In this document: piece by piece, positions 27,321-38,324 of the stretch | How positions within the stretch are numbered: position 1 is the first letter of the stretch | Layout: each line of letters begins with the position of its first letter | Assembly: GCA_958295875.1 (NCBI GenBank) | Contig: OY282379.1 | Location: 1,550,001-1,614,000, forward strand | Direction: 5' to 3' | Origin: an uncultured Pseudomonadales bacterium | Lineage (GTDB): Bacteria > Pseudomonadota > Gammaproteobacteria > Pseudomonadales > Azotimanducaceae | Length of the DNA stretch: 64,000 nt | Program-made: the position numbers and the translations under genes | The notes under the pieces: generated by a model | Database searches by the model: none | Seen by the model: the letters and a program-made list of their open reading frames with translations, nothing else | Told to the model about the DNA's origin: nothing

Positions 27321-27464
27321 CGAAAAATCCAACTTGAGCGCAACGGCGGCAACCTACATCAAAACGTTTGGGCCTGCTGCCACGGGTGCAGGATCAGGGC
27401 GGATGAGGCGCTGTGCCTTCGTCCACCCAATTGCTGCCTTGCGTAATCTCGTTGACACGCATCT

Positions 27465-27503
27465 TTTGCCAACAGATTTGTTGCCAACCATTTTGTTGGC
27501 AAA
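27465..27503. repeat. 10-bp inverted repeat (TTTGCCAACA / TGTTGGCAAA)
   Basis: Perfect arms lie at 27465-27474 and 27494-27503 with a 19-nt loop that itself contains a related TTGTTGCCAACC copy. It lies just ahead of the coding remnants. It could be the end of a decayed mobile element or a regulatory hairpin; nothing in the sequence decides between them. Confidence 0.45.
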
Positions 27504-27539
27504 CGGCGGGCTTATCGACAACGGACTGAGACCGCTGTT

Positions 27540-27788
27540 GCAGAAGCGGGCTATACCGCAACGGCGTTCCGCGGAATGGTTGCCGAACATGGTGGACTGG
27601 AGACCGCGCGGAGATTAATCAACTCCAAAACGGTGTCGGACGGCTACACGGCTCTGTGGGAGCGAGGCCGCCTTGATTTGACGGTTGAAGCGAAGGTGAT
27701 CGAGACGCCCGAGTTTCATAGCCTGTTCACCGTGGAAGAACTGCAGGTTTGCCGCCGACGGCTGCGCGAGTACCGCTATTCCGGATGA
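27540..27788 (+). pseudogene. Remnant of a conserved small C-terminal domain protein (5'-truncated)
   Basis: The reading frame ending at 27788 encodes a segment like GYTATAFRGMVAEHGGLETARRL... and a FTVEELQVCRRRLREY end. From memory it resembles a family of unnamed prokaryotic proteins whose tail reads ARRLL..SDGFT.LWE.GRLDLTVEALV. The frame has no good start upstream: stops lie at 27444 and 27453 with no ATG or GTG in between. The first ATG (27576) falls inside the conserved part, so the 5' end is probably lost. A 70-residue product from 27576 is possible. Function unknown. Confidence 0.45.
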
Positions 27789-27840
27789 GCCCGCTGACTG
27801 CGTTGTCAGAGAGTTCGCGACCTCGGACACCTGGGAAGAC

Positions 27841-27957
27841 GCCAGCCTACACCCGTTCGAGGCACTCACCCACTATCCCAACAACCGCCGTTGGCACCGC
27901 GCCCTCGGCATGAAAACCCCTGCCGAGTTCGCTAGGATGATCGAGGCGGCTGCCTGA
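27841..27957 (+). pseudogene. Transposase/integrase C-terminal fragment
   Basis: In the frame ending with TGA at 27955, the segment THYPNNRRWHRALGMKTPAEFAR resembles the end of the rve (DDE) catalytic domain of IS3/IS481-type transposases, where YN..RPH.ALG..TPAEF is typical. No catalytic residues, upstream part or terminal repeats are found, so this is a degraded remnant. The frame can be followed back to about 27781 without recognisable similarity. Confidence 0.45.
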
Positions 27958-28031
27958 CCCTAACGTCCAGAAGGTCGCCGGTCCCCACACTATGCTCGCC
28001 CGCCGACTTGATGCATCGCTCGCGCTCGCCC

Positions 28032-28588
28032 ATGTACAGACTCGTGTTGCTTGATCGCGACGGCGTGATCAACCGCGGCCGGCCTGCGCGCCGGCCCGCG
28101 CATCCCGACGGGTACGTGTTGGCGCCCGATGCTTGGCTGCCCATTCCACGCAGCCTCGAAGCCATTGCCGCGCTCAACGCGAGCGGCTGCTCGGTGGCGG
28201 TCTGCACCAATCAAAGCCCCATCGGCCGGGGGATGATGTCCGAGGGCGACCTCACCGCCATCCACGACCACATGCGCGCTGCGCTGCGCGCCGTCCACGG
28301 CCACATCGACGGCATCTTCTTTTGCCCGCACCGCCCCGACGAAGGGTGTGGATGCCGCAAGCCCAAGCCCGGCCTGTTGCAAGCCGCCATGCGGGATTTC
28401 GGCGTGCCGGCCGGCGCCACCTGCTTCGTCGGCGACATGCTCTCCGACATGGAGGCCGCCATCGCCGCCGGCTGCGAGCCAGTGCTGGTGCTGACGGGCC
28501 ATGACGACGCAACGGAACTCGAGGCCCGAGCGCTGGGCGTGCGCCACATCTATGCGGACCTCGCCGCCGCGGCAGAGGTGTTCCTCGC

Positions 28589-28592
<4 letters not shown>
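28032..28592 (+). CDS. gmhB: D-glycero-beta-D-manno-heptose-1,7-bisphosphate 7-phosphatase
   Basis: This HAD phosphatase removes the 7-phosphate in ADP-heptose synthesis for the LPS core. The nucleophile motif DRDGVIN is at the N-terminus, TNQSPIGRG forms motif II, the Cys/His zinc cluster is seen as CPHRPDEGCGC, and GDMLSDMEAA carries the last acidic motif. ATG 28032 puts the DRDG motif at the usual distance; an ATG at 28011 would add seven residues. Its stop overlaps the GTG start of plsC, the same pairing as in Pseudomonas. Confidence 0.93.
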
Positions 28593-31760
<3,168 letters not shown>

Positions 31761-31765
31761 CTAGG

Positions 31766-32851
31766 TCACGCGCTCTGCACAGCGCCTTGTTTCACATGAA
31801 ACACCTTCACCCGATCTTCGCCGAAGGCAGCGGCAATGTCTGGCCGATGCGTGGAAGTGGCGAGAATCTGGCAGCCCAAGCCGCTTAGCAGCTCGAAAAA
31901 GCGCTCGCTGTGGTGGGCATCGAGTTCCGCCCACACATCGTCGATCAGGAACAGGCTCCTCGCCGCAAGGCGTTCGAGCAGCCCCCGTGCCTGCCCTATT
32001 CGCAACGCGCTGGCCGCGGCCTTCCCTTGGCCGCGAGACAACACCTTGGCCGCATCCCGGCCCTCGGCCCCCAACCGCACATCCGCCCGATGGGGCCCTA
32101 CATGGGTGATGCCCGATTTTACATCGCGGGCGGTGCTCTCGCCCACCTCACGCTCCAAATCTTCCCGCGATCCGCCGTGGAATCCGGCGTGATACTCCAA
32201 GGTGAGTTCCATTTCCGGCGCCAGCCGGGCGAGGGCCGCAAGCACGGCAGGGCGCGTCTCCGTGAAGTATTCCCCCCGCGCCGCGGCAACTTGGGCGCCA
32301 AGCTCCACCATCCGCTCGGTCCATGCGCCGAGCGTGCTCCGATCCCCGCTGCGCAACACGGCATTGCGCTGACGAACGCAACGAACGTAGCCGCGCAGCG
32401 CTTCCAAGTAGCCCTGTTTCACGTGGAACGTGCCCCAATCCAGCCATTGGCGACGCTCTTGCGGGGCGCCGAACACCAGTTCCGCCAGATTGGGCAGCAA
32501 GACCTGTATCGGCAGCAGCGCGGCCACCGCGGAGGCTTGGCGCACCACTTCCCCGTTCAGCTTGAGTTGCGTTTGGTTCGAGCGGTCCCGCCCGACCCCC
32601 ATGCGCACCTGGCCGCGCACGTCATCCGAGCAACTCGCAAACACGGAAAGGCTTGGCGCGTCGCGCTGAATCAAGGAGGACATGTCCCGCGTACGGAACG
32701 AGCGCCCCCGAATCAGCAGGTGAAGCGCTTCGAGCAGCGCCGTTTTGCCGGCGCCGTTCGGGCCGACGAAGAGATTCAGGTGCGGCGAGAGCTCGAAGGA
32801 CGCCTCGGTGACGTTGCGGACGTGGCGGATCTCTACCTGATCGAGAACCAC
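31766..32851 (-). CDS. recF: DNA replication and repair protein RecF
   Basis: RecF is an SMC-like ATPase that helps load RecA at gaps. It has 361 residues with the Walker A site GPNGAGKT near residue 30, the ABC signature LSRGQGK and the Walker B LFLIDDVWAELD. It starts with GTG two bases from the dnaN stop. The coding sequence contains two parS-like palindromes, both read as FHVKQ: one in the middle (32415-32430) and one at the very end (31788-31803). The second encodes an apparent extra C-terminal tail, ..VFHVKQGAVQSA. Confidence 0.97.
   Translation of the reverse strand: MVLDQVEIRHVRNVTEASFELSPHLNLFVGPNGAGKTALLEALHLLIRGRSFRTRDMSSLIQRDAPSLSVFASCSDDVRGQVRMGVGRDRSNQTQLKLNGEVVRQASAVAALLPIQVLLPNLAELVFGAPQERRQWLDWGTFHVKQGYLEALRGYVRCVRQRNAVLRSGDRSTLGAWTERMVELGAQVAAARGEYFTETRPAVLAALARLAPEMELTLEYHAGFHGGSREDLEREVGESTARDVKSGITHVGPHRADVRLGAEGRDAAKVLSRGQGKAAASALRIGQARGLLERLAARSLFLIDDVWAELDAHHSERFFELLSGLGCQILATSTHRPDIAAAFGEDRVKVFHVKQGAVQSA
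31788..31803. other. parS-like ParB-binding site in the recF 3' end
   Basis: The sequence TGTTTCACATGAAACA differs from the widely conserved chromosomal parS consensus TGTTTCACGTGAAACA at one central position. parA and parB are encoded at 42.1-43.8 kb and oriC is 3.5 kb away, as expected for centromere-like sites. Confidence 0.75.
32415..32430. other. parS-like ParB-binding site inside recF
   Basis: The site reads TGTTTCACGTGGAACG; on the opposite strand CGTTCCACGTGAAACA. This matches the relaxed consensus TGTTNCACGTGAAACA at all but the first base. It lies 0.6 kb from the other site and 2.9 kb from oriC. Confidence 0.75.
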
Positions 32852-32852
32852 G

Positions 32853-33965
32853 TCATAGGCGCATCGGCATGACGACGAACAGCGACCCGTCCTCGCCTGG
32901 CATCTCGATGAGCACGCTGCTGTTCGCGTCCGAAACGGATAGCTGCACCGTCTCGCCCGGAATCACGTTGAACACGTCCAGCAAGTAGTCCACGTTGAAG
33001 CCGATCTCGAGCTTGTCGCCGTCATAGTCCACGGGGATGGTGTCTTCCGCCTCCTCTTGTTCGAGATTGTTCGCCTGCACGGTGAGCTGCTCCTTGTCCA
33101 GGCAGAGCCGCACGCCGCGGTAGGTCTCGTTCGTGAGGATGGCGGCCCCGGCCAAGGAGTGTTGGAGCGTGTTGCGGTCTCCAGTGATGGTGTGCTTGCT
33201 CTGGCGCGGAATGACGCGCTCGTAGTCTGGAAAATCGCCGTCGATGAGCTTGGTGGTCAACATGTAGGGGCCGTGGCGCGCCTGCAGCACATTGCTGCCG
33301 ATGGCGATGGACACTGGCTCCTCGCCGTCCGAAAGCAGGCGGCTCAGCTGCGCGACGCCCTTGCGCGGGATGATCGCCCGCACCCGTTCCACCCCGTCCA
33401 CGCCGCCTTCGCGCGTACACATGGCCAACCTGTGGCCATCCGTGGCGACCGCTCGCAGGTGCCCGCCCGTCACCTCCAGGAGCAAACCGTTCAGATAGAA
33501 CCGCACATCCTGCTGCGCCACCGCGAAGCTGGTCTGCGCGACTAGGCGCTTCAACTCATCCGGCGAGACGGATAGCTCGCCAAGCGGCGCCTGCACCTCG
33601 ACCTTGGGGAACTCCTCCACCGGCAGCGTCGCCAGCGCGAACCGCCGCCGCCCGGAGCGCACCGTCACTTGCGCGGCGCTCTCAACGGATACTTCGGTGC
33701 CGTCCGCGAGCGCCCGCCAAATCGCCGCTAGCTTGCGGCCGGGAATGGTCGCTTGGCCGGGCTGGGTCACGTTCACGCCGTCTTCGACGCGGGCGCGGAG
33801 CTCCACCTCCATGTCTGTGCCCGTCAGCGACAAGCCGTCCGCATCGGCTTCCACCAACACGTTGGCGAGCACGGGCAATGGATTCGCGGGGCTCGGGCGC
33901 TCGATCACACCTGTCACCACCTCGATGGCCCGCAACAATGTCTCCCGGTTGGTGCTGAACTTCAT
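32853..33965 (-). CDS. dnaN: DNA polymerase III beta subunit (sliding clamp)
   Basis: This protein forms the ring that holds polymerase III on DNA. It has 370 residues in three similar clamp domains of about 120 residues each. The N-terminus MKFSTNRETLLRAIEVVTGVIE and the C-terminal end ..DGSLFVVMPMRL are typical, the last being the family's MPMRL signature. It lies between dnaA (40 bp upstream) and recF (1 bp downstream). Confidence 0.98.
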   Translation of the reverse strand: MKFSTNRETLLRAIEVVTGVIERPSPANPLPVLANVLVEADADGLSLTGTDMEVELRARVEDGVNVTQPGQATIPGRKLAAIWRALADGTEVSVESAAQVTVRSGRRRFALATLPVEEFPKVEVQAPLGELSVSPDELKRLVAQTSFAVAQQDVRFYLNGLLLEVTGGHLRAVATDGHRLAMCTREGGVDGVERVRAIIPRKGVAQLSRLLSDGEEPVSIAIGSNVLQARHGPYMLTTKLIDGDFPDYERVIPRQSKHTITGDRNTLQHSLAGAAILTNETYRGVRLCLDKEQLTVQANNLEQEEAEDTIPVDYDGDKLEIGFNVDYLLDVFNVIPGETVQLSVSDANSSVLIEMPGEDGSLFVVMPMRL

Positions 33966-34005
33966 CTTGCCGTCACTCGTTTTACCTTCCCTTCACACCC
34001 GCAAC

Positions 34006-35298
34006 TCAGCGCTCCAGTTGGCGCTTGAGGTTCAGGTAATCCTTGTCTACCTCGGCGTTGCTGGTGCGCAGCTCCTTGATTCTATTGGATGCGTGCAACA
34101 CCGTCGTGTGATCCCGGCCGCCGAATCCGCGGCCGATCTCCGGCAGCGAGTGGGCGGTGAGGCCCTTCGCCAACGCCATGGCCATCTGCCGCGGTCGCGC
34201 CACAGAGCGGCTGCGGCGCCGGCCGAGGAGATCCGCCTTGGGCAAGTTGTAGTACTCCGCCACCACGGATTGGATGTGCTCCATGCTCACTTGCCGGTGG
34301 TGCGCCGCAAAGATGTCCCGCAGCAATTCGTCCACCATCGTCTGGGTGATCTCGGCGCCCGTGAATTGGACGTGCGCCTTGATGCGCTGCAGCGCCCCTT
34401 CCAGCTCGCGCACGTTCGAGCGGATGCGCTCGGCCAAGTAAACGGCCATGTCCTCGTCCAAGTTGACGCCCTCGGCCTCCGCCTTCGTGAGCAGGATGGC
34501 CGCCCCGGTTTCCAAGTCCGGCACGTCCAGCTCCACCGAAAGGCCGCTCAAGAACCGAGACTTCAGGCGTTCCTCCAGCCCCTTCACCTCTTTGGGATAT
34601 CGGTCGCAAGTGAGCACAAGTTGATGCCCATTCTGCTCTAACGAGTTGAAAACATTGAAGAACTCGTCTTGAGACTGCTCGGTTTTCGCGAAGAACTGCA
34701 CATCGTCAATAAGCAGCACGTCGAGCTTTCGGTAGCGCTGCTCGAACCTCGGCATCGCCTTCTCGCGAAGCGCGTTCACAAAATCCTTCACGAACTGCTG
34801 CGAGTGGATGTACCACACCTTGGCCTTGGGCCGGCAGCGCAGCACTTCGTTGCCGATGGCGTGCATCAGATGCGTTTTGCCGAGACCCGTGCTGCCGTAC
34901 AGCGCCAGCGGGCAGAAGCCGTTGCCAGGATCGTTCGCAACCTGCAGCGACGCGGCGCGCCCCATTTCGTTGCAGCGCCCCTCAACGAACGCGTCGAAAG
35001 TGAAAGCCGCGTTCAGCCGGCCCAAGCGGCGCCGCCCCTCAACGCGCTTGGGCTTCTTCGGCTCCTTGCCGCGGCTGCCCACGCCAAGTTCCACATCGGA
35101 GACGTCGCCGTACAAGCTCAAGAGTTCCCGGATGCGGCCGATGAAGTTGGCCTGAACGTGCTTCAGCACATAGTTGTTGGGGGCGAGGATGAGCAGGTTT
35201 GCGCCGTCATTGCGCACCTGCAGCGGGCGAATCCAAGTGGTGTAGTCCTGAACAGAGAGCTCTTTCTCCAAGCGGCCGACACACTCCTCCCACAGCAC
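34006..35298 (-). CDS. dnaA: Chromosomal replication initiator DnaA
   Basis: This AAA+ ATPase binds DnaA boxes and opens oriC. The 430 residues include domain I (about 1-80), a very short linker domain II, the AAA+ core with Walker A GSTGLGKT and Walker B VLLIDDVQFF, and the DNA-binding domain IV with the GGRDHTTVLHA signature near the end. The start is a GTG with a strong GGGGGAG site seven bases ahead; the next in-frame possibilities do not fit the family N-terminus LWEECVGRLEKELS. The upstream 500 bp hold oriC. Confidence 0.98.
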   Translation of the reverse strand: MLWEECVGRLEKELSVQDYTTWIRPLQVRNDGANLLILAPNNYVLKHVQANFIGRIRELLSLYGDVSDVELGVGSRGKEPKKPKRVEGRRRLGRLNAAFTFDAFVEGRCNEMGRAASLQVANDPGNGFCPLALYGSTGLGKTHLMHAIGNEVLRCRPKAKVWYIHSQQFVKDFVNALREKAMPRFEQRYRKLDVLLIDDVQFFAKTEQSQDEFFNVFNSLEQNGHQLVLTCDRYPKEVKGLEERLKSRFLSGLSVELDVPDLETGAAILLTKAEAEGVNLDEDMAVYLAERIRSNVRELEGALQRIKAHVQFTGAEITQTMVDELLRDIFAAHHRQVSMEHIQSVVAEYYNLPKADLLGRRRSRSVARPRQMAMALAKGLTAHSLPEIGRGFGGRDHTTVLHASNRIKELRTSNAEVDKDYLNLKRQLER

Positions 35299-35494
35299 TC
35301 TGCCACTCCCCCAAGCAACGACGGCACGTTCTTGAGGTCATTCTATGCATGTTGCCGCCAAGCCTGCACGGAAAAATCCAAGGCTGCTCTTTTCGCTTTG
35401 TAAATCAATGTCTTATGAGACTAGTTCGCGCCATTTGCCGACATCCCGGCGAACCCCGCCACGCGCCCATCCTGTTAGCCCAAAGTGGGCAACC

Positions 35495-35503
35495 TGTGGA
35501 TAA
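35495..35503 (-). promoter_or_regulatory. DnaA box (perfect TTATCCACA)
   Basis: TGTGGATAA on the plus strand is the exact reverse complement of the strong DnaA box TTATCCACA. It is inside the dnaA-rpmH gap. Confidence 0.88.
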
Positions 35504-35580
35504 AACGGGACAACACCACCAGCACCAGCCCCGCATGGCAAGCTGTACATCGCTTAGCCACGCGATATTCACCCCTTGTG

Positions 35581-35614
35581 ATGTGCGACATCCCCCACCA
35601 TCCATGTGCGACAT
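35581..35614. repeat. 11-bp direct repeat in oriC
   Basis: ATGTGCGACAT occurs at 35581-35591 and again at 35604-35614, 23 bp start to start, just ahead of the second DnaA box. The spacing of about two helical turns would place both copies on the same DNA face. Its binding protein, if any, is unknown. Confidence 0.7.
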
Positions 35615-35619
35615 CGCCT

Positions 35620-35628
35620 TTATCCACA
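35620..35628 (+). promoter_or_regulatory. DnaA box (perfect TTATCCACA)
   Basis: An exact copy of TTATCCACA on the plus strand, 117 bp from and inverted relative to the other perfect box. Weaker variants may exist around 35553-35570 but differ at two positions. Confidence 0.88.
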
Positions 35629-35735
35629 GGCGCGACGGTGCTAACAACAACCATTCACTCTCTGTAGGTCCCTTTTTCTTTTTGGCGCGGGCGGCCTGCG
35701 CCGGCACCGCCACCTCCGCGAACTGTTCCGCTAGA

Positions 35736-35766
35736 TTGACAGGCAAGCCGCTGATTCCGGTAGAAT
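35736..35766 (+). promoter_or_regulatory. Probable sigma-70 promoter of rpmH
   Basis: A perfect -35 TTGACA (35736-35741) and a -10 TAGAAT (35761-35766) are separated by 19 bp, which is somewhat long. They end 28 bp before the rpmH start codon. The hexamer quality and position before the rpmH-rnpA operon support the call. Confidence 0.55.
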
Positions 35767-35794
35767 CCGCACCCTTGCGAAGCGGGGACGCGCC

Positions 35795-35929
35795 ATGAAG
35801 CGGACATATCAGCCCAGTGTGCTCAAGCGCAAGCGCACCCACGGATTTCGCGCCCGGATGTCCTCCAAGGGCGGGCGGCGCGTGTTGAACGCAAGGCGGG
35901 CGAAAGGCAGAAAGCGCTTGACGGTTTGA
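35795..35929 (+). CDS. rpmH: 50S ribosomal protein L34
   Basis: This small ribosomal protein of 44 residues begins [20 protein letters not shown] and ends with the lysine/arginine-rich GRKRLTV, the invariant pattern of L34. Its TGA is followed at once by the ATG of rnpA, the universal rpmH-rnpA arrangement. Confidence 0.98.
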   Translation: MKRTYQPSVLKRKRTHGFRARMSSKGGRRVLNARRAKGRKRLTV

Positions 35930-36277
35930 ATGGCGTCTCGCATGGGCGCTGGCCGTGCATTCCCAGCTTCGGCGCGGCTCACCCGCAAGTGTGATTTCGA
36001 TGCGGCTTTCGCCGCGCCAACGGTTCGGCTGCGTTCGCCCCCGCTGCGCCTATTGGCCAAGCCCAACGACAAAGGCTTTGCCCGCCTCGGTGTCGTCGCG
36101 CCGAAGCGGTCGCTGCGCCGCGCCGTTGATCGCAATTGGGTCAAACGGAGGGTGCGGGAATCGTTCCGGCTGGCGCGGTCTGGCCTGCCACCGAGCGACT
36201 TTGTGATCACGGTGGACGGAAGGCACAACGTGCGCGAAGCGGCCGACGAACTCTGGGCAAAGCTCAGTGAGCGCTAG
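35930..36277 (+). CDS. rnpA: Ribonuclease P protein component
   Basis: This protein subunit helps RNase P RNA bind pre-tRNA. It has 115 residues with the N-terminal [11 protein letters not shown] (family: L....dF..vf) segment and the RNA-binding [13 protein letters not shown] motif near residue 69. The ATG follows the rpmH stop directly; a second ATG four codons on is also possible. yidD follows within a few bases. Confidence 0.96.
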   Translation: MASRMGAGRAFPASARLTRKCDFDAAFAAPTVRLRSPPLRLLAKPNDKGFARLGVVAPKRSLRRAVDRNWVKRRVRESFRLARSGLPPSDFVITVDGRHNVREAADELWAKLSER

Positions 36278-36278
36278 C

Positions 36279-36605
36279 ATGGCCGCTGTTGGGCGCGGCG
36301 CTAGGCGCATCGCCACCGCGCCGATTCGTCTCTACCGCGTGGCGTTGAGCCCTTGGTTGCCAAGCAGCTGCCGCTATTGGCCAAGCTGTTCCGCGTATGC
36401 AGTGGAGGCCATCGAGTGCCACGGCGTTGGCCGCGGTGGATGGCTGGCGCTCAAGCGGCTCGCCCGCTGCCATCCGTGGCGGGACGGCGGGTTCGACCCG
36501 GTTCCTCCGGCCACCCTTGCGCGGGCCACTCTTGCCAAGGGCCCTGCCCTTCGCGCACCTGATCTGGCCGAAACGCAAGCGGCGCACGCTGGCGCAACGG
36601 ATTAG
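36279..36605 (+). CDS. yidD: Membrane protein insertion efficiency factor YidD
   Basis: This is a small membrane-associated protein that aids YidC-dependent insertion. The core [31 protein letters not shown] with its three conserved cysteines and [15 protein letters not shown] is diagnostic. The C-terminal 35 residues are variable. ATG 36279 is used; a GTG at 36267 overlapping rnpA is an alternative. It sits between rnpA and yidC as usual. Confidence 0.95.
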   Translation: MAAVGRGARRIATAPIRLYRVALSPWLPSSCRYWPSCSAYAVEAIECHGVGRGGWLALKRLARCHPWRDGGFDPVPPATLARATLAKGPALRAPDLAETQAAHAGATD

Positions 36606-36608
36606 CCC

Positions 36609-38324
36609 ATGCCGTCTGCCGAGATTCAACGCATCGTTCTGATCGTGGCGCTCATCGCCACGGGATACCTCCTGATGCTGGCGTGGCAAGAGGATTACGG
36701 CAGCCGCCCCGCGGAGCGCAGCACGCCACCGGTCGCCACGGGGAGTCCTCTTGACGACGCCCCCGCGCCCGTCGAGATGCCGACTGGGCAGGACATGCCC
36801 ACCGAGGTGCCCGAAGCGCCGACCGTGGGAACGGTCAGCCCGCAGCGTGAAACAACAACGGCGACGGTGCAGGCAGACCGGTTGATCACTGTCGAGACGC
36901 ACGCCCTGAGCGTCTGGATTGATCGCCTCGGCGGCGACATCGTGGGCGTGCGCCTGCCGCGCTATCCCGTGAGCTTGGAGCAGCCAGACATCCCCTTTGT
37001 GCTGCTCGATCGCAGCCCCGGCCACACCTACGTCGCGCAGAGCGGGCTGGTGGGGCGAGACGGCCCAGACGCGCAAGGGGAACGCCCGCTCTTCCGGTCT
37101 TCACAGACGGCGTATCGGTTCATGGATGAGCCGGGCGAGGTGACGCTGCGCTTTGAGGACGCCGGCGTCATCGTCGAGAAAATCTTCCGCTTCGAGCCGG
37201 AGGATTACTACGTGGGCCTCGAATACGTCGTTCAGAACGGGCGCAGCGCACCGTTCTCCGCGAACCTCTTCGCGCAGATCAAGCGCGATGCCTCCGTGCC
37301 GGAGTCCGCCGAGGGCATCAGCTTGGGCCCGCGCCCCTACTTGGGCGCCGCCCTCACCACGCCGGAAAGCCGCTACGAGAAGGTGGATTTCGAAGATCTG
37401 GACGACGAAGAGTTCCGCTACGAAGTGCCGGGCGGCTGGATTGCCGTGCTGCAGCACTACTTCCTGAGCGCGTGGGTTGGCGAAAAGGGCGCGGTTAACC
37501 ATTTCTACGGCTATCCGAACCGGCGTGGCGACGGCACCTACATCGTCGGCTTCACCGCCCCCGCCTTCGAGGTGTCGCCGGGCGGCCGCGGCCAAGCCAA
37601 GGCCGGGTTCTACGCCGGCCCCAAGGATCAGCAGCGTTTGGAAGAGATTGCGCCCAACCTCAACCTCACGGTGGACTACGGCTTCCTGTGGTGGCTGGCG
37701 GTACCGCTGTTCCGCCTGTTGGAGATCATCCATTCCGGCATCGCCAACTGGGGCGTGGCGATCATCCTGATGACGTTCGTCGTCAAGCTGGTGCTGTATC
37801 CGCTTTCGGCAGCGAGCTACCGCTCCATGGCCAAGATGCGCAAGCTCACCCCGCAAATGAAGAAGCTGCAGGAGCGCCACGCGGGAGACAAGCAGAAGCT
37901 CTCGCAGGAGATGATGGAGCTGTATCGCAAGGAGAAGGCCAACCCGCTCGGCGGCTGCCTGCCGATGCTGCTGCAGATGCCGGTGTTCATCGCGCTCTAC
38001 TGGGTGCTCTACGAGAGCGTGGAACTGCGGCAAGCGCCGTTCTTCGGCTGGATCAACGATTTAGCCGCGATGGACCCGTTCTTCGTGCTGCCGATACTCA
38101 TGGGCGTGGCGATGTACGGCCAGCAGCTTCTCAACCCGCCGATGCCAGACCCGATGCAGGCGCGCATCATGAAGATGATGCCCATCATGTTCACGGTGCT
38201 GTTCCTGTTCTTCCCGGCCGGCCTCGTGCTCTATTGGCTCATCAACAACCTCCTCTCGATGGCGCAGCAGTGGTTCATCACCTATCGGATCGAGAAGATG
38301 GACACCGCCAGGGCCCGCGCCTGA
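36609..38324 (+). CDS. yidC: Membrane protein insertase YidC
   Basis: YidC inserts and folds inner-membrane proteins, including ATP synthase subunit c, encoded at 53.5 kb. It has 571 residues: an N-terminal anchor (about 7-24), a Pro/Thr-rich linker, the large periplasmic beta domain (about 90-345) and the conserved five-helix core with SYRSMAKMRKLTPQMKKLQERH and LGGCLPMLLQMPVFIALYWVLYESVELR. This is the Gram-negative form. Its stop overlaps the apparent CTG start of mnmE. Confidence 0.97.
   Translation: MPSAEIQRIVLIVALIATGYLLMLAWQEDYGSRPAERSTPPVATGSPLDDAPAPVEMPTGQDMPTEVPEAPTVGTVSPQRETTTATVQADRLITVETHALSVWIDRLGGDIVGVRLPRYPVSLEQPDIPFVLLDRSPGHTYVAQSGLVGRDGPDAQGERPLFRSSQTAYRFMDEPGEVTLRFEDAGVIVEKIFRFEPEDYYVGLEYVVQNGRSAPFSANLFAQIKRDASVPESAEGISLGPRPYLGAALTTPESRYEKVDFEDLDDEEFRYEVPGGWIAVLQHYFLSAWVGEKGAVNHFYGYPNRRGDGTYIVGFTAPAFEVSPGGRGQAKAGFYAGPKDQQRLEEIAPNLNLTVDYGFLWWLAVPLFRLLEIIHSGIANWGVAIILMTFVVKLVLYPLSAASYRSMAKMRKLTPQMKKLQERHAGDKQKLSQEMMELYRKEKANPLGGCLPMLLQMPVFIALYWVLYESVELRQAPFFGWINDLAAMDPFFVLPILMGVAMYGQQLLNPPMPDPMQARIMKMMPIMFTVLFLFFPAGLVLYWLINNLLSMAQQWFITYRIEKMDTARARA

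Larger units (their letters stand above)
27321..28031. other. Gene-poor scar between tag and gmhB
   Basis: This stretch of about 710 bp has no intact gene I can support. It holds a 10-bp inverted repeat at 27465-27503, the fragment of a conserved small domain (27540-27788) and a transposase-like C-terminal fragment (27841-27957). In Pseudomonas-type chromosomes glyQ and glyS lie between tag and gmhB; neither is present. The region reads as the remains of an insertion and deletion event. Confidence 0.6.
35299..35794. other. oriC: Chromosomal replication origin region (oriC)
   Basis: The 496-bp gap between divergent dnaA and rpmH is where the origin lies in Pseudomonas-type chromosomes. It has two perfect DnaA boxes in opposite orientation (35495-35503 and 35620-35628), an 11-bp direct repeat ATGTGCGACAT (35581-35591 and 35604-35614), and AT-richer patches near 35370-35410 and 35665-35685. 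Genes on both sides mostly read away from it, in the direction of replication. The dnaA and rpmH promoters should also lie here. Confidence 0.88.

Noticed and set aside
27334..27618. A possible 94-residue gene in the tag-gmhB gap
   Set aside because: No similarity that I recognise, no ribosome site, and it overlaps the better-supported conserved remnant in another frame.
37688..38320. In-frame extension of mnmE back through yidC
   Set aside because: It lies inside yidC in another frame and MnmE similarity starts only after 38321.
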